This document shows, one piece after another, positions 35,406 through 44,140 of a DNA stretch of 64,000 nucleotides. The notes under the pieces were generated by a model that saw only the letters and a list, made by a program, of their open reading frames with translations, ran no database searches and had not been told where the DNA came from. The stretch's first letter is position 1; every line of letters starts with the position of its first letter. A program made the translations under genes and the position numbers. Source of the DNA: Furfurilactobacillus curtus (GTDB lineage Bacteria > Bacillota > Bacilli > Lactobacillales > Lactobacillaceae); NCBI RefSeq assembly GCF_045862785.1, contig NZ_BQXO01000003.1, forward strand, positions 256,277 to 320,276, read 5' to 3'.

Positions 35406-35997
35406 GATTTTCAACCGCCGGACTGAGCGATAATCGCATGTCCAAGGCGTCCTCATGATCCCCAAAGTAATAACCACGTTTAATGCCAGTCTGTTTAAAA
35501 CCCAATTTTTGATAAAGCTGTTGGGCACGCAAATTGCTCTTCCGAACTTCAAGGGTTACTTGTCGCATCCCCATATGGCGAGCTTTACGAACTAACGTAC
35601 GCATCAAAAATTCACCCAGACCATTGCCTTGCCAATCAGGTAAGACCGCAATATTGGTAATGTGAGCATCTTGCCGCTGTAGATCGAAAGAACAGCCCGC
35701 GAAAGCCAATAAATGATCATTTTTACGAATGACCAAATACAAACGATCTTGTTTTCGTTTTAATTCGTTAGCAAACGCCTGAGCATCCCATGGTGTCTTA
35801 CCATCATACACTTCCCGTTCCACTTCGACGATTTCCGGCACATCAGGAAACTGAGCGCGTCCTAAAAAATACTGGGTGTCACGAATCGTCAAATGATGGT
35901 TCTTGATATCCAGATCCTCAGCTTGCTGTTCCTGCACTTCTCGGGCAAAGTGGTGCCGATACCATTGTTCCAATGCAGTTTTACACTTCTTCAACAT
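35392..35997 (-). CDS. rimI: GNAT acetyltransferase, RimI-like with N-terminal extension (first copy)
   Basis: 201 aa. The GNAT domain starts near residue 50 and carries the acetyl-CoA loop AVLPDWQGNGLGEFLMRTLV and LEVRKSNLRAQQLYQKLGFKQTGIKRGYY, close to the RimI consensus. The N-terminal ~45 residues (a basic helix then Glu/Gln-rich stretch) are extra. It starts inside the last codons of tsaB (17-base overlap) and ends inside the next gene (14-base overlap). Confidence 0.88.
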   Translation of the reverse strand: MLKKCKTALEQWYRHHFAREVQEQQAEDLDIKNHHLTIRDTQYFLGRAQFPDVPEIVEVEREVYDGKTPWDAQAFANELKRKQDRLYLVIRKNDHLLAFAGCSFDLQRQDAHITNIAVLPDWQGNGLGEFLMRTLVRKARHMGMRQVTLEVRKSNLRAQQLYQKLGFKQTGIKRGYYFGDHEDALDMRLSLSPAVENHDQS

Positions 35998-36703
35998 AAT
36001 CCGTGTGCTTTTCTCCTGGGTGAGCAGCGGCCCACTGGGCTTCAGCAGGCGAGAGCCGCAAATAATTTGGAATGAATTGATCCACATCTTGCACTGGTGG
36101 CAGATGCCGCGCTAATAACCCGAGGCGCCCGGCATCAGGTAAATTGGCATCACCGGACACGTAAGTTACTTGATCGCCAAGCGCCTCATCGAGGGTTGTT
36201 TGATAGCGGCTGGTTTCACCAATTAGGGTGACTGGCTCGCCTAACTGATGTAGCGTCGTCTGCCAACTTGCAATATCCGTATGTTGATCGGCAACTACTG
36301 AAGTCAATTGTCCATCAATCAATCGATAAACGCCAGCGTACAGCTGCGTGTTCCGCGCATCAAAAATCGGGCTAATCAATTGTTCAGTTGCTGGCGCACC
36401 AGCTGCAATAACCGCTAAACTCGAAACACCGACCAGTTCAAGGCTTAACGTGGCCGCCAGTGTTTTAGCAGTTGTCACCGCAATCCGTAATCCCGTATAA
36501 GAACCCGGACCATCCGCGACAACCACCCGATCTAAATCCTGCGGGCGCCAGCCTTGTTCAGCCATTAACGCCGAGATCGTTGGCATCAGCTGGACACTAT
36601 GATTAAGTTGCGTGGCCGTCGTTTGCTTTGCCACCACCTGATCGTCATTTAATAAAGCCACGCTCATTGGCCGGTTGGACGTATCAAATGCTAATACCTT
36701 CAT
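35981..36703 (-). CDS. tsaB: tRNA t6A biosynthesis protein TsaB
   Basis: 240-aa ASKHA-fold partner that dimerises with TsaD. MKVLAFDTSNRPMSVAL start, the conserved DGPGSYTGLRI loop near residues 66-76 and ARHLPP-type C-terminal region. The active-site metal histidines of TsaD are absent, as expected. First gene of the overlapping four-gene set, behind an extended -10 promoter. Confidence 0.94.
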   Translation of the reverse strand: MKVLAFDTSNRPMSVALLNDDQVVAKQTTATQLNHSVQLMPTISALMAEQGWRPQDLDRVVVADGPGSYTGLRIAVTTAKTLAATLSLELVGVSSLAVIAAGAPATEQLISPIFDARNTQLYAGVYRLIDGQLTSVVADQHTDIASWQTTLHQLGEPVTLIGETSRYQTTLDEALGDQVTYVSGDANLPDAGRLGLLARHLPPVQDVDQFIPNYLRLSPAEAQWAAAHPGEKHTDYVEEV

Positions 36704-36756
36704 GGATCTCCTTCATCAATTAACTTTCCATTTACATAGTTTCTTAAACAGCCATT

Positions 36757-36765
36757 ATCTTAACA
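36757..36765 (-). promoter_or_regulatory. Extended -10 promoter of tsaB
   Basis: TGTTAAGAT on the minus strand, about 54 bp before the tsaB start. Confidence 0.45.
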
Positions 36766-36823
36766 CAAAACCAGCGTTTGCCCTAGTTAGACACAATCAG
36801 AGTCTGCGTGAGACGTAGGTTAA

Positions 36824-36912
36824 TCACAACAACTTTTGATAACGGTCAGGCGCATCACTTAACTCAGTCAAATCAAAATCACCTGAATCAGCATCTTGCT
36901 TCGCCGTTCAAT
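36824..36912 (-). pseudogene. Possible C-terminal gene remnant
   Basis: A minus-strand reading of about 29 codons between two stops ends in a protein-like acidic tail (GDFDLTELSDAPDRYQKLL). It has no start codon or ribosome site and sits between the galE terminator and the tsaB promoter. It may be the end of a deleted gene, or chance; I cannot name a family. Confidence 0.25.
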
Positions 36913-36921
36913 GACGAGCGG

Positions 36922-36975
36922 CTAACATAAAACGTCCTGCCAAGCAGCGTACTGCTCGACAAGACGTTTTATGTT
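36922..36975 (-). terminator. galE terminator
   Basis: 14-bp perfect stem TAACATAAAACGTC with GACGTTTTATGTTA plus a further TG/CA pair, 34 bp after the galE stop. The T-rich stretch is inside the 3' arm and not after it. The same outer arm (AACATAAAACG) is found in the terminator at 48744-48798. Confidence 0.75.
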
Positions 36976-37008
36976 AAAACTCAGCTAACAATTTCGTTAT
37001 AGTAAAGG

Positions 37009-38001
37009 CTACTTATCTTCATAACCACGAGGATGCTTTTGGGTCCATGCCCAGGCTGTCTTAATGATTTCATGAACGTCATCATACTGAGGCTGCCAAC
37101 CTAAAATGTTCCGAGCATCCGCTGAATCGGCAACTAAGGAATCCGGATCCCCAGACCGCCGTGGGCCAATCTTGGCAGGAATCTCACGACCGGTAACATC
37201 GCGCGCTGCCTCAACCATTTGTTTAACCGAAAAACCAGTAGATGAACCTAAGTTAAAGGCACGGCTCTCATTACCTTCTGCCAAATATTGGAGTGCTAAG
37301 ATGTGCGCGTCAGCCAAATCAAAGACATGAACATAGTCGCGAACATTCGTACCATCAGGTGTATCGTAATCATCACCAAACATATCAATATGATCCCGGT
37401 CGCCAAGTGCAGTATGCAAAATAATTGGCAATAAATGGGTTTCCGGATGGTGATCTTCTCCGATTGAGCCATCTGGTTTGGCGCCTGCCGCATTGAAATA
37501 TCGCAAAGCGACCCACTTGATCCCATAAGCCACATCACACCAGTGAATCATGTGTTCCATGATCAGCTTACTTTCACCATAAGGGTTAATTGGTTCCTTA
37601 CGATCATCTTCATGAATTGGAATTCGTTCAGGCACACCATACGTTGCTGCCGTCGAGGAGAAGACCATCCGTTTAACGCCTTGTTCATGCATCACTTCCA
37701 AGAGGGTAATCATGCCATAAACGTTGTTGTCAAAGTACTTGAGCGGGTCTTTCATGGACTCAGGAACGATTGAGAACGCATCCATGTGGATTACACCATC
37801 AATATTTTCCTTTGTGAAGACCTCGGTCAAAAAGTCTCGATCACGCGTATCCCCTTCATAAAAATGAGCCGCTGGATTAATAGCTGCCCGATGACCCGTG
37901 GACAGATTGTCAATCACAACTACATCGGTTCCTTTTTCAATTAACCGATCAACCATATGTGAACCAACATAACCGGCCCCACCTGCGACTAAAATGGACA
38001 T
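37009..38001 (-). CDS. galE: UDP-glucose 4-epimerase
   Basis: 330-aa SDR enzyme interconverting UDP-glucose and UDP-galactose. NAD-binding GGAGYVGS at residues 6-13, catalytic Ser-Tyr-Lys set SSTAATYG and YGESK, and the C-terminal substrate domain with IGPRRSGDPDSLVADS. It stands apart from a gal operon, with its own terminator. Together with galU it can supply UDP-Gal for the surface-polymer genes 4-17 kb away. Confidence 0.96.
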   Translation of the reverse strand: MSILVAGGAGYVGSHMVDRLIEKGTDVVVIDNLSTGHRAAINPAAHFYEGDTRDRDFLTEVFTKENIDGVIHMDAFSIVPESMKDPLKYFDNNVYGMITLLEVMHEQGVKRMVFSSTAATYGVPERIPIHEDDRKEPINPYGESKLIMEHMIHWCDVAYGIKWVALRYFNAAGAKPDGSIGEDHHPETHLLPIILHTALGDRDHIDMFGDDYDTPDGTNVRDYVHVFDLADAHILALQYLAEGNESRAFNLGSSTGFSVKQMVEAARDVTGREIPAKIGPRRSGDPDSLVADSADARNILGWQPQYDDVHEIIKTAWAWTQKHPRGYEDK

Positions 38002-38071
38002 TTAATTTTCCTCCCGACATTGAAATAACAACTCTATCTTAGCACACCAAATTATTGACGAAAACGGTTTC

Positions 38072-38860
38072 TCAAACAGGTTCGTCCACTGTTTCCGCAA
38101 CAAGCCATGTTAATTCAGCTTCAGCGTACGTCTGATCCTTTGCTTCATCATTCCCCATAATTCGATGTTTAGTGGCAATCGCACCATCAACTATTTGTGG
38201 CGTGGTCACAGCACTTGTGATCGTATGCCCATAGCGGACTTCATTCTCAAACCGAATCGTCACATGCTGTAGACGATGATTGGTCAAAAAGTCTTCGCCC
38301 AACGGATCGAGTAGCCAATCAAAATAACGAGCATTGTTAACGTGATGGTTAGTATCCAGATCAAAATAGCGAACATGATAGTCATTTGTGATCAAAGTCT
38401 CGTCAGTGGTAATCTTCTGAGGCCTTGCCAGACGTGGAATTCGTTTGACATTTGGCGCTTGATAAGGCGCAATAATTGCTTCAGGGATTGCGATCATTTT
38501 TCGCGCCATTAAATCCATGACGACATAGACCGCTTTAATATGCACCAATAAGTTGCCATCAATATCGCGCACGAAAAATTGCCGGTTTGCAAAGTATCGA
38601 TCATTCGAAACAGCTTCTGTTGTAATGCTTAATTGTTCGCGATCCCTTGGCAAACGAATGATTTGCATTTCATACTGGGTAATCACCCAGCCTAGCCCCT
38701 GCTTAAGCATTGTTTGAGTGCCGACACCTAATGCTTCTGCCTGATCATAAGAAGCTAGAACAGCCATATCGACCAGCATGGCTAGCGTCACTTGTCCAGT
38801 TAAATCTGTTTCATAGTAAGTTACCTGATGAATTTCAGTAAATTGATTTTCCTTGGTCAT
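38072..38860 (-). CDS. Acyl-ACP thioesterase
   Basis: 262-aa double-hotdog protein of the FatA/acyl-ACP thioesterase family (PF01643). It carries YYETDLTGQVTLAMLVDMAVLASYDQAE at the N-terminus and, in the second half, YFDLDTNHHVNNARYFDWLLDPL with the catalytic Asn-His region. It releases free fatty acids from ACP, possibly adjusting membrane lipid length. It overlaps the rsmI gene by one base at the end of the tmk operon. Confidence 0.92.
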   Translation of the reverse strand: MTKENQFTEIHQVTYYETDLTGQVTLAMLVDMAVLASYDQAEALGVGTQTMLKQGLGWVITQYEMQIIRLPRDREQLSITTEAVSNDRYFANRQFFVRDIDGNLLVHIKAVYVVMDLMARKMIAIPEAIIAPYQAPNVKRIPRLARPQKITTDETLITNDYHVRYFDLDTNHHVNNARYFDWLLDPLGEDFLTNHRLQHVTIRFENEVRYGHTITSAVTTPQIVDGAIATKHRIMGNDEAKDQTYAEAELTWLVAETVDEPV

Positions 38861-39750
38861 TAATTATCCTCATTCAGATGGTGATACACAGCGTAAACGG
38901 CCTGCTTTTTAAGTTCCCGCGCTTTGGCGACTTGTTTAATGGCCTCATTTGGTTTTAATCCTTGTCCAATCAGCATGTCCACGTGGTCTGTAATGGATAA
39001 GCCAAGTAACGGGTCGCTCACTTCATTAGTGATTGGCTGCGGATTTCCACCCAGTAAAATCACAAATTCCCCCCGTGGTTGGTGCTCGGCCAGCCAAACC
39101 AGCACTTCGCTAACCGTTCCACGAACAAATTCTTCATATCGCTTCGTTAACTCGCGACATAACACTACTGGTCGTTCGTCACCGACAGCTGCCTGAATAG
39201 CCAGGAGCGTTTTTTTCAATCGATGCGGCGCCTCGTATAAAATAATCGTCTCGGAATGCTGTGCTAGCTCAGCCAATTCGTCCGCCTGAGTCGTTGTTTT
39301 GCGGTTCAAGAAGCCATAAAAATAAAACGGCTGCGGTGCCAAACCGCTCGCGATTAAGGCCGTCAAACCAGCGTTAGCGCCGGGCAATGGCACCACTGGA
39401 ATACCACTATCGATCGCAGCAGCCACTAACTTTTCTCCTGGATCGCTAATCGATGGCATTCCTGCATCACTGACCTGAGCAATGTCTTGACCCTGTGAAA
39501 GCCAATCGAGTAGCTCTGGAATGCGCTCATTCGTATTGTGCTCATGAAAACTAATTTGCTTCGTATTAATTTCAAAATTATTTAATAATTTTTGTGTATT
39601 TCGCGTATCTTCCGCCGCGATTAAGTCGACTTGTTTCAACGTTTCAACCGCGCGAAATGTCATATCCTGTAAATTGCCAATCGGCGTTGGCACCAAGTAC
39701 AGTGTCCCAACAGAATGAATGCTAAAACTTTGTTGGCTAGTTGCCGTCAT
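38860..39750 (-). CDS. rsmI: 16S rRNA (cytidine-2'-O) methyltransferase RsmI
   Basis: 296-aa SAM-dependent enzyme that methylates C1402 of 16S rRNA. The TP-methylase fold shows LYLVPTPIGNLQDMTFRAVETL, AEDTRNTQKLL, SDAGMPSISDPGE and LPGANAGLTALIASGL. About 10 extra residues precede the usual start. It is 15 bp after yabA, in the order tmk-darA-holB-yabA-rsmI found widely in Firmicutes. Confidence 0.96.
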   Translation of the reverse strand: MTATSQQSFSIHSVGTLYLVPTPIGNLQDMTFRAVETLKQVDLIAAEDTRNTQKLLNNFEINTKQISFHEHNTNERIPELLDWLSQGQDIAQVSDAGMPSISDPGEKLVAAAIDSGIPVVPLPGANAGLTALIASGLAPQPFYFYGFLNRKTTTQADELAELAQHSETIILYEAPHRLKKTLLAIQAAVGDERPVVLCRELTKRYEEFVRGTVSEVLVWLAEHQPRGEFVILLGGNPQPITNEVSDPLLGLSITDHVDMLIGQGLKPNEAIKQVAKARELKKQAVYAVYHHLNEDN

Positions 39751-39765
39751 AAATCCCTTAATCCC

Positions 39766-40116
39766 CTAACTCGCCTTATTGGCCCGCTCACGTTCACCAT
39801 AAATCAGTTCCAAACAAAATGCGCAAGATTCCGTTGCTTCTCGCCGTTGACCATAAAATTCACGACAAACATGAAAGCCAGCTTCATACAATCGTTCCAA
39901 ATTCCGCAAAGACTTGGATAGTCGCTGTTGTTCATCATGTGTGTCATCTTCTTCATTTAACAATTCACGTAAATGTTGGTTTTCTACCGTTAATTCCGCA
40001 TTTTCTTCTGAAAGAGCCGTCACTTGTGCTTTTAACGCGGCTAGCTGTCCTAAAATGGCATCCGCCTGTTCTTCTAGATGATCGAAATCACTCAGCATTG
40101 ATTGTCGCTTGTCCAC
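39766..40116 (-). CDS. yabA: Replication initiation control protein YabA
   Basis: 116-aa regulator that binds DnaA and the sliding clamp DnaN to prevent over-initiation. The N-terminal half is a coiled coil (residues about 10-58); the C-terminal zinc region has FHVCREFYGQRR...CAFC. The GTG at 40116 has GGAGGG upstream. Lies between holB and rsmI as in B. subtilis. Confidence 0.95.
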   Translation of the reverse strand: MDKRQSMLSDFDHLEEQADAILGQLAALKAQVTALSEENAELTVENQHLRELLNEEDDTHDEQQRLSKSLRNLERLYEAGFHVCREFYGQRREATESCAFCLELIYGERERANKAS

Positions 40117-40146
40117 AAAGATCCCTCCATCAAAATGATTAGTTTA

Positions 40147-41169
40147 CTAGGTGATTGCTTCTGACAGTCGGTCAATAACCTGTAATGTCAACGATTCGGC
40201 GATGTTTTGAAAGTTGACGTTCCGTTCAAGAAGCTGTTTTGATTGTAACCCTAAATCAGTTATTTCCAGAAGATTAGTTTCGTTATACTGACTTGCAAGA
40301 ATTGCTAACTCCTTGTCGTGCTTGGCAAATCGTGGTGTAAATTTTTTATCAGCAACATTAGTCATCAATAAATCGCGAAAACCACTTAGCATCATATCTA
40401 ACAATAAACGTTGATGCGGCCGGTCCTTAGCTAAGGGGACCAAGGTTGTGCTAACCAAAACGAAGGCATTTAAATCCGGCTTAGCTACCTGACTAAACCA
40501 TTGCCAGACGCTAGCAACTGCTTGTTGTAACCAATCATCTACTAACCAGTCAGCCACTTCATTGGGATCGTGAGTCAACTGTAAGGTAAGACCAATTAAA
40601 TCCGCCGGTAGCCCCACTCTACTAAATTGGACGCGCACCTGATCCTCGCTTAAAGGTTGCATTTCGATGACTTGGGTTCGCGAAATAACCGTCGGCAAAA
40701 CGAGTTGTGGATTTGTGGTCAATAACAATGCTGTCATGTCGCCTGCTGGTTCTTCTAAAAATTTCAACAAGCTGTTCGCCGCGCTAGCTGTCATCGTCTC
40801 AGTCCCCGCAACAATAAATACTTTACGGCTACCCTCAACACCACTCTTTGAAAATTCGGCTTTAAGAAAGCGTACTTGGTCAACCTTGATCGCATTGCCA
40901 TCCGGCTCAACAATCACGACATCCGGATGTTCATGAGCCGTGATCCGCTGACATTCTTCACAAACACCACAAGGTTCACCATCTTGGACATTAATACAAA
41001 AAAGTCGCATTGCAATCCACATGGCCAATTCGGCTTTACCACTGCCACTTGGTCCAGCAAATAAGTAAGCGTGTGCCAATTCTCGATGTTTAATTACATT
41101 TTGAAAATGCTGAACCAGGACGGGTTGTCGCTGTTCAGCATTCTTCAAGACTTCATTTTTAATTTGCAT
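40147..41169 (-). CDS. holB: DNA polymerase III delta' subunit
   Basis: 340-aa clamp-loader ATPase-fold subunit. It has GPSGSGKAEL (P-loop), a zinc-binding CGVCEEC segment near residue 68 and SRTQVIEM with the conserved SRT motif; NSLLKFLEEP precedes it. Length and context (darA upstream, yabA downstream) are standard. Confidence 0.95.
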   Translation of the reverse strand: MQIKNEVLKNAEQRQPVLVQHFQNVIKHRELAHAYLFAGPSGSGKAELAMWIAMRLFCINVQDGEPCGVCEECQRITAHEHPDVVIVEPDGNAIKVDQVRFLKAEFSKSGVEGSRKVFIVAGTETMTASAANSLLKFLEEPAGDMTALLLTTNPQLVLPTVISRTQVIEMQPLSEDQVRVQFSRVGLPADLIGLTLQLTHDPNEVADWLVDDWLQQAVASVWQWFSQVAKPDLNAFVLVSTTLVPLAKDRPHQRLLLDMMLSGFRDLLMTNVADKKFTPRFAKHDKELAILASQYNETNLLEITDLGLQSKQLLERNVNFQNIAESLTLQVIDRLSEAIT

Positions 41170-41201
41170 AAGACCTCATCGCAATTTCTAAGGTTTACTA
41201 T

Positions 41202-41531
41202 TTAAAACTGTTGGAATGCCTCCACAGGCAAGACAAAGCAAGTCGCTCCACCCACCGTCACTTCGACTGGATACGAGGCCGTCTGGTCCATAGACACATC
41301 CATGTTGACAGGTGGTGTCATAAACTGGTCGCGTGTATGAGACGTTTCCTTGATCAAATTCAACACTTCATCAACACGATCATCTTCAATTCCAATTAGA
41401 AAAGTTGTGTTACCCGAACGTAAAAAACCACCGGTAGACGATAACTTGGTCGCCCGAATGTTTTGTTCAATGAATTGATTACTCAACCGGTTACTATCTT
41501 TGTCCTGCACAATCGCGACAATCATTTTCAT
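41202..41531 (-). CDS. darA: c-di-AMP receptor DarA (PII-like, YaaQ family)
   Basis: 109-aa PII-like trimeric protein that binds cyclic di-AMP. The family signature is clear: MKMIVAIVQDKDSNRLSNQF, TKLSSTGGFLRSGNTTFLIGIED and PVEVTVGGATCFVLPVEAFQQF. GGAG lies 9 nt before ATG 41531. Its target is unknown; the window also carries KimA, a transporter inhibited by c-di-AMP. Confidence 0.95.
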   Translation of the reverse strand: MKMIVAIVQDKDSNRLSNQFIEQNIRATKLSSTGGFLRSGNTTFLIGIEDDRVDEVLNLIKETSHTRDQFMTPPVNMDVSMDQTASYPVEVTVGGATCFVLPVEAFQQF

Positions 41532-41565
41532 AACCACACACTCCTTAGTTTACTGGCTTTATACC

Positions 41566-42210
41566 TTAACTAAATACTGTTGGGAAACGTTCGGCCAATA
41601 CTCGTTCTGTTTGGATGACCACCTGATCAAACGGTTGATTTGCATCCACTAAAACGATTCGTTTTGGTTGTGCCTCAACCATCTGCAGAAAAGCATGCCG
41701 AACACGTTGATGAAAAGCCAAGGCTTCGTTGTCCAACCGATTCACCTGATCTGCCCGATACTGATGAATCCGTGCCAAACCTACTTCTGATGGAATGTCG
41801 AAGTAGATGGTCAAATCTGGTGTCAAACCTTCAGTGGCAAAATGGTTCATTTCTGCGACTGCTACTTCACCGATTTGTCGTCCAGCTCCTTGATAGGCAA
41901 TGGAACTATCCACATAGCGATCAGAAAAAACAATCTTACCAGCCATTAATGCCGGTCGCACAGTCTGCATCAAATGTTGTCGTCGCGCCGCCGCAAATAA
42001 TAACGCTTCGGTTCGCGCATCCATTTCAAGGTTGTCTGTATCCATAATAATGGCACGAATCGCTTCAGAAATTTTGTTGCCACCTGGTTCTCGTGTACTT
42101 AGTAAACGATCACCTAGTTTAACGACATAATGTTCAATCAGCGCATTCAAAACACTGGTTTTACCGGCCCCGTCTGGCCCCTCAAAAGTAATAAATGCGC
42201 TCGTCTCCAC
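41566..42210 (-). CDS. tmk: Thymidylate kinase
   Basis: 214-aa kinase turning dTMP into dTDP. P-loop EGPDGAGKTS at residues 10-19, DRYVDSSIAYQGAGR and the LID region DLTIYFDIPSEVGLARI...RLDNEALAFHQRV. First gene of the tmk-darA-holB-yabA-rsmI-thioesterase operon, behind a good promoter. Confidence 0.96.
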   Translation of the reverse strand: METSAFITFEGPDGAGKTSVLNALIEHYVVKLGDRLLSTREPGGNKISEAIRAIIMDTDNLEMDARTEALLFAAARRQHLMQTVRPALMAGKIVFSDRYVDSSIAYQGAGRQIGEVAVAEMNHFATEGLTPDLTIYFDIPSEVGLARIHQYRADQVNRLDNEALAFHQRVRHAFLQMVEAQPKRIVLVDANQPFDQVVIQTERVLAERFPTVFS

Positions 42211-42247
42211 TGTTAATCTACTCCATTCTCATAACTTCAATACTGAT

Positions 42248-42276
42248 ATTGTACTTTAGATATGAAGACCTGTCTA
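42248..42276 (-). promoter_or_regulatory. tmk operon promoter
   Basis: TAGACA (42276-42271), 17-bp spacer, TACAAT (42253-42248) on the minus strand. Confidence 0.7.
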
Positions 42277-42491
42277 ACCAGAATCAATGTGAGCTGGCAA
42301 GCCCTTATTAAGCCACATAAACACAATTCACACTCACCTAAAGCCCCCATTAGCCTAGTTTATAATCACTTAAAGGTGTCATATTATTTCCGCATTTATT
42401 TAGCTTTATGCTAGGCTTAATTCAAACTTATAAAATAGCTGTCTATCAGCCATCATTACATGGATGGCTTTCAATTCGGAGAGAATTAATC

Positions 42492-44072
42492 ATGACCAAA
42501 CAATTGCGAATAAAGCCTCATCTAATCTCACTATTAATGGCAGTCATCTGCCTGACGTTATTTTGTCTTGTTTTTCTAGGCAGTAGTCCATTACGCCGGG
42601 GAAATTGGTGGCCTGATACCAACGCAATGCTTACTATCGGTCAAGGCTGGTTAAGTGGGCGGCTACCCTTTAAGGACCTATTTGAACAGCGTGGTCCACT
42701 ATTGTATCTCTATTACCTTTTGGCCAATGTACTTGCTACACAAGGCTATCTTGGATTATTTGTTATTGAGCTCCTCAATTTAATCGGTATTTGGGTCGTC
42801 GAGTTCGCCATTATCCACCTTTATTATCCGACAATTGCAGATTGGAAATCAGCTAGCTTGGCTCTATTGCTGCCTTTTTTATTGGTTGGTTCAACATCAT
42901 TTGAAACTGGTGGGAGTCCAGAAGAGTTCGCCATTTTTTGGCTACTTCTAAGTCTTTACTATGTTATTTTTTTGCTAAAGCAACAACAGCTATCTTTCAG
43001 ACAAGCCTTTATAATTGGCGTTAGTGGTGGGATTGTTTTTTGGATTAAATATACGTTAATTGCACCATGGTTCGCATTTGGGATCATCATATTAATTACT
43101 TACGCGCAACGTCACCAGACCCGCCAATTGTTATTTCAGCTCGGTTCAATGTTGCTAGGCAGCTTATTAGTTTGCTTTATCGTGTTAATTTATTTCCAGT
43201 GGCAGCATGGCTTGTCCCAATTATGGCATATCTATTTTTTAACTAATATCACCGCATATTCAAATACCAGTTCAATTAGTCTTGGTGCTCATTTAATGCT
43301 TGTGTTACAAATGATCATTACTGCCATGATTAACCAGCCTCTTATCTTAATTGTAGGAGCCTTGACCTGCATCTTTTTAGCACAGGATCCTAATACACAC
43401 GCCTTGCTTTTAATCATTAGCTTAACGATGACCTTTAACTTGTTATTAAGTTACTGGTCTTTGCACGGTTATCCTTATATGTTCCTGACGACAGCTGCCA
43501 TAGGATTATGTTCTTTACCAATTGCGCTTAACAGGCAGCTGCAATCAAAACGTTGGGCGACAGCTGAGCTTTTTGTTTTAGTGACCTTATTTGGCATTGC
43601 CCCGTTTGCAACTAACAAAATTGCCATGAGCGCCCCGTTTGTGATGACAAAACAACCATATGCGCCACAAGACTTCGGCAACTACATTAGTCAACATGAG
43701 CATCGACCAGCCAGTTTGATTTATTTCAATACACTAGATATTGGCGTTGGTCGGTACACGAAACTTTCACATCAAATTAAATATTTTGAAGAAACTAACT
43801 TGAATCCCAAACGTTTTCCTATTCAAAGAGAAAGTCTAAATCATTCAGTTATGACCGCACAAAGTCAATATCTTGTTTACGACCTTGGCTGGTCAGGTTA
43901 CCGAACTGACTTGCAGCGCCCCACATCGATCGCCCAAATTGATCGACAAATTCCACGCTCGATTTTACAACATTATCATATCGTAAACATTAGCAAAACG
44001 TTGCCAATTCAAAATAACGGATCAGTCGTCGGCGATAAAAAAAACAGGATTTTCATCCTGCTTAAAAAATAG
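42492..44072 (+). CDS. GT-C-like polytopic membrane glycosyltransferase
   Basis: 526 aa, about 11 hydrophobic segments in the first 400 residues, then a soluble C-terminal part (about 405-526). The first external loop has WWPDTNAMLTIGQGWLSGRLPFKDLFEQRGPLLY, with the Asp and the G-x-P-x-x-D-x-F-x-x-x-G-P-L layout of PMT/ArnT-type GT-C enzymes (GT39-like), which use lipid-phosphate sugars as donors. GGAGAG precedes ATG 42492. First gene of the envelope locus, convergent with the acyltransferase gene. Acceptor and sugar are unknown. Confidence 0.72.
   Translation: MTKQLRIKPHLISLLMAVICLTLFCLVFLGSSPLRRGNWWPDTNAMLTIGQGWLSGRLPFKDLFEQRGPLLYLYYLLANVLATQGYLGLFVIELLNLIGIWVVEFAIIHLYYPTIADWKSASLALLLPFLLVGSTSFETGGSPEEFAIFWLLLSLYYVIFLLKQQQLSFRQAFIIGVSGGIVFWIKYTLIAPWFAFGIIILITYAQRHQTRQLLFQLGSMLLGSLLVCFIVLIYFQWQHGLSQLWHIYFLTNITAYSNTSSISLGAHLMLVLQMIITAMINQPLILIVGALTCIFLAQDPNTHALLLIISLTMTFNLLLSYWSLHGYPYMFLTTAAIGLCSLPIALNRQLQSKRWATAELFVLVTLFGIAPFATNKIAMSAPFVMTKQPYAPQDFGNYISQHEHRPASLIYFNTLDIGVGRYTKLSHQIKYFEETNLNPKRFPIQRESLNHSVMTAQSQYLVYDLGWSGYRTDLQRPTSIAQIDRQIPRSILQHYHIVNISKTLPIQNNGSVVGDKKNRIFILLKK
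44037..44060 (-). terminator. Terminator of the minus-strand pair, inside the convergent gene
   Basis: Minus-strand CAGGAT-GAAA-ATCCTG followed by eight T. It lies wholly inside the last codons of the plus-strand gene (encoding KKNRIFILLKK) and would end the acyltransferase transcript, whose stop is at 44141. Confidence 0.7.
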
Positions 44073-44140
44073 CGTTCCACTGTACTACCATCGTCTGGGC
44101 ATAAAGAAATTGGGTTATTCCAGCGTTAATTTGATTTAGT

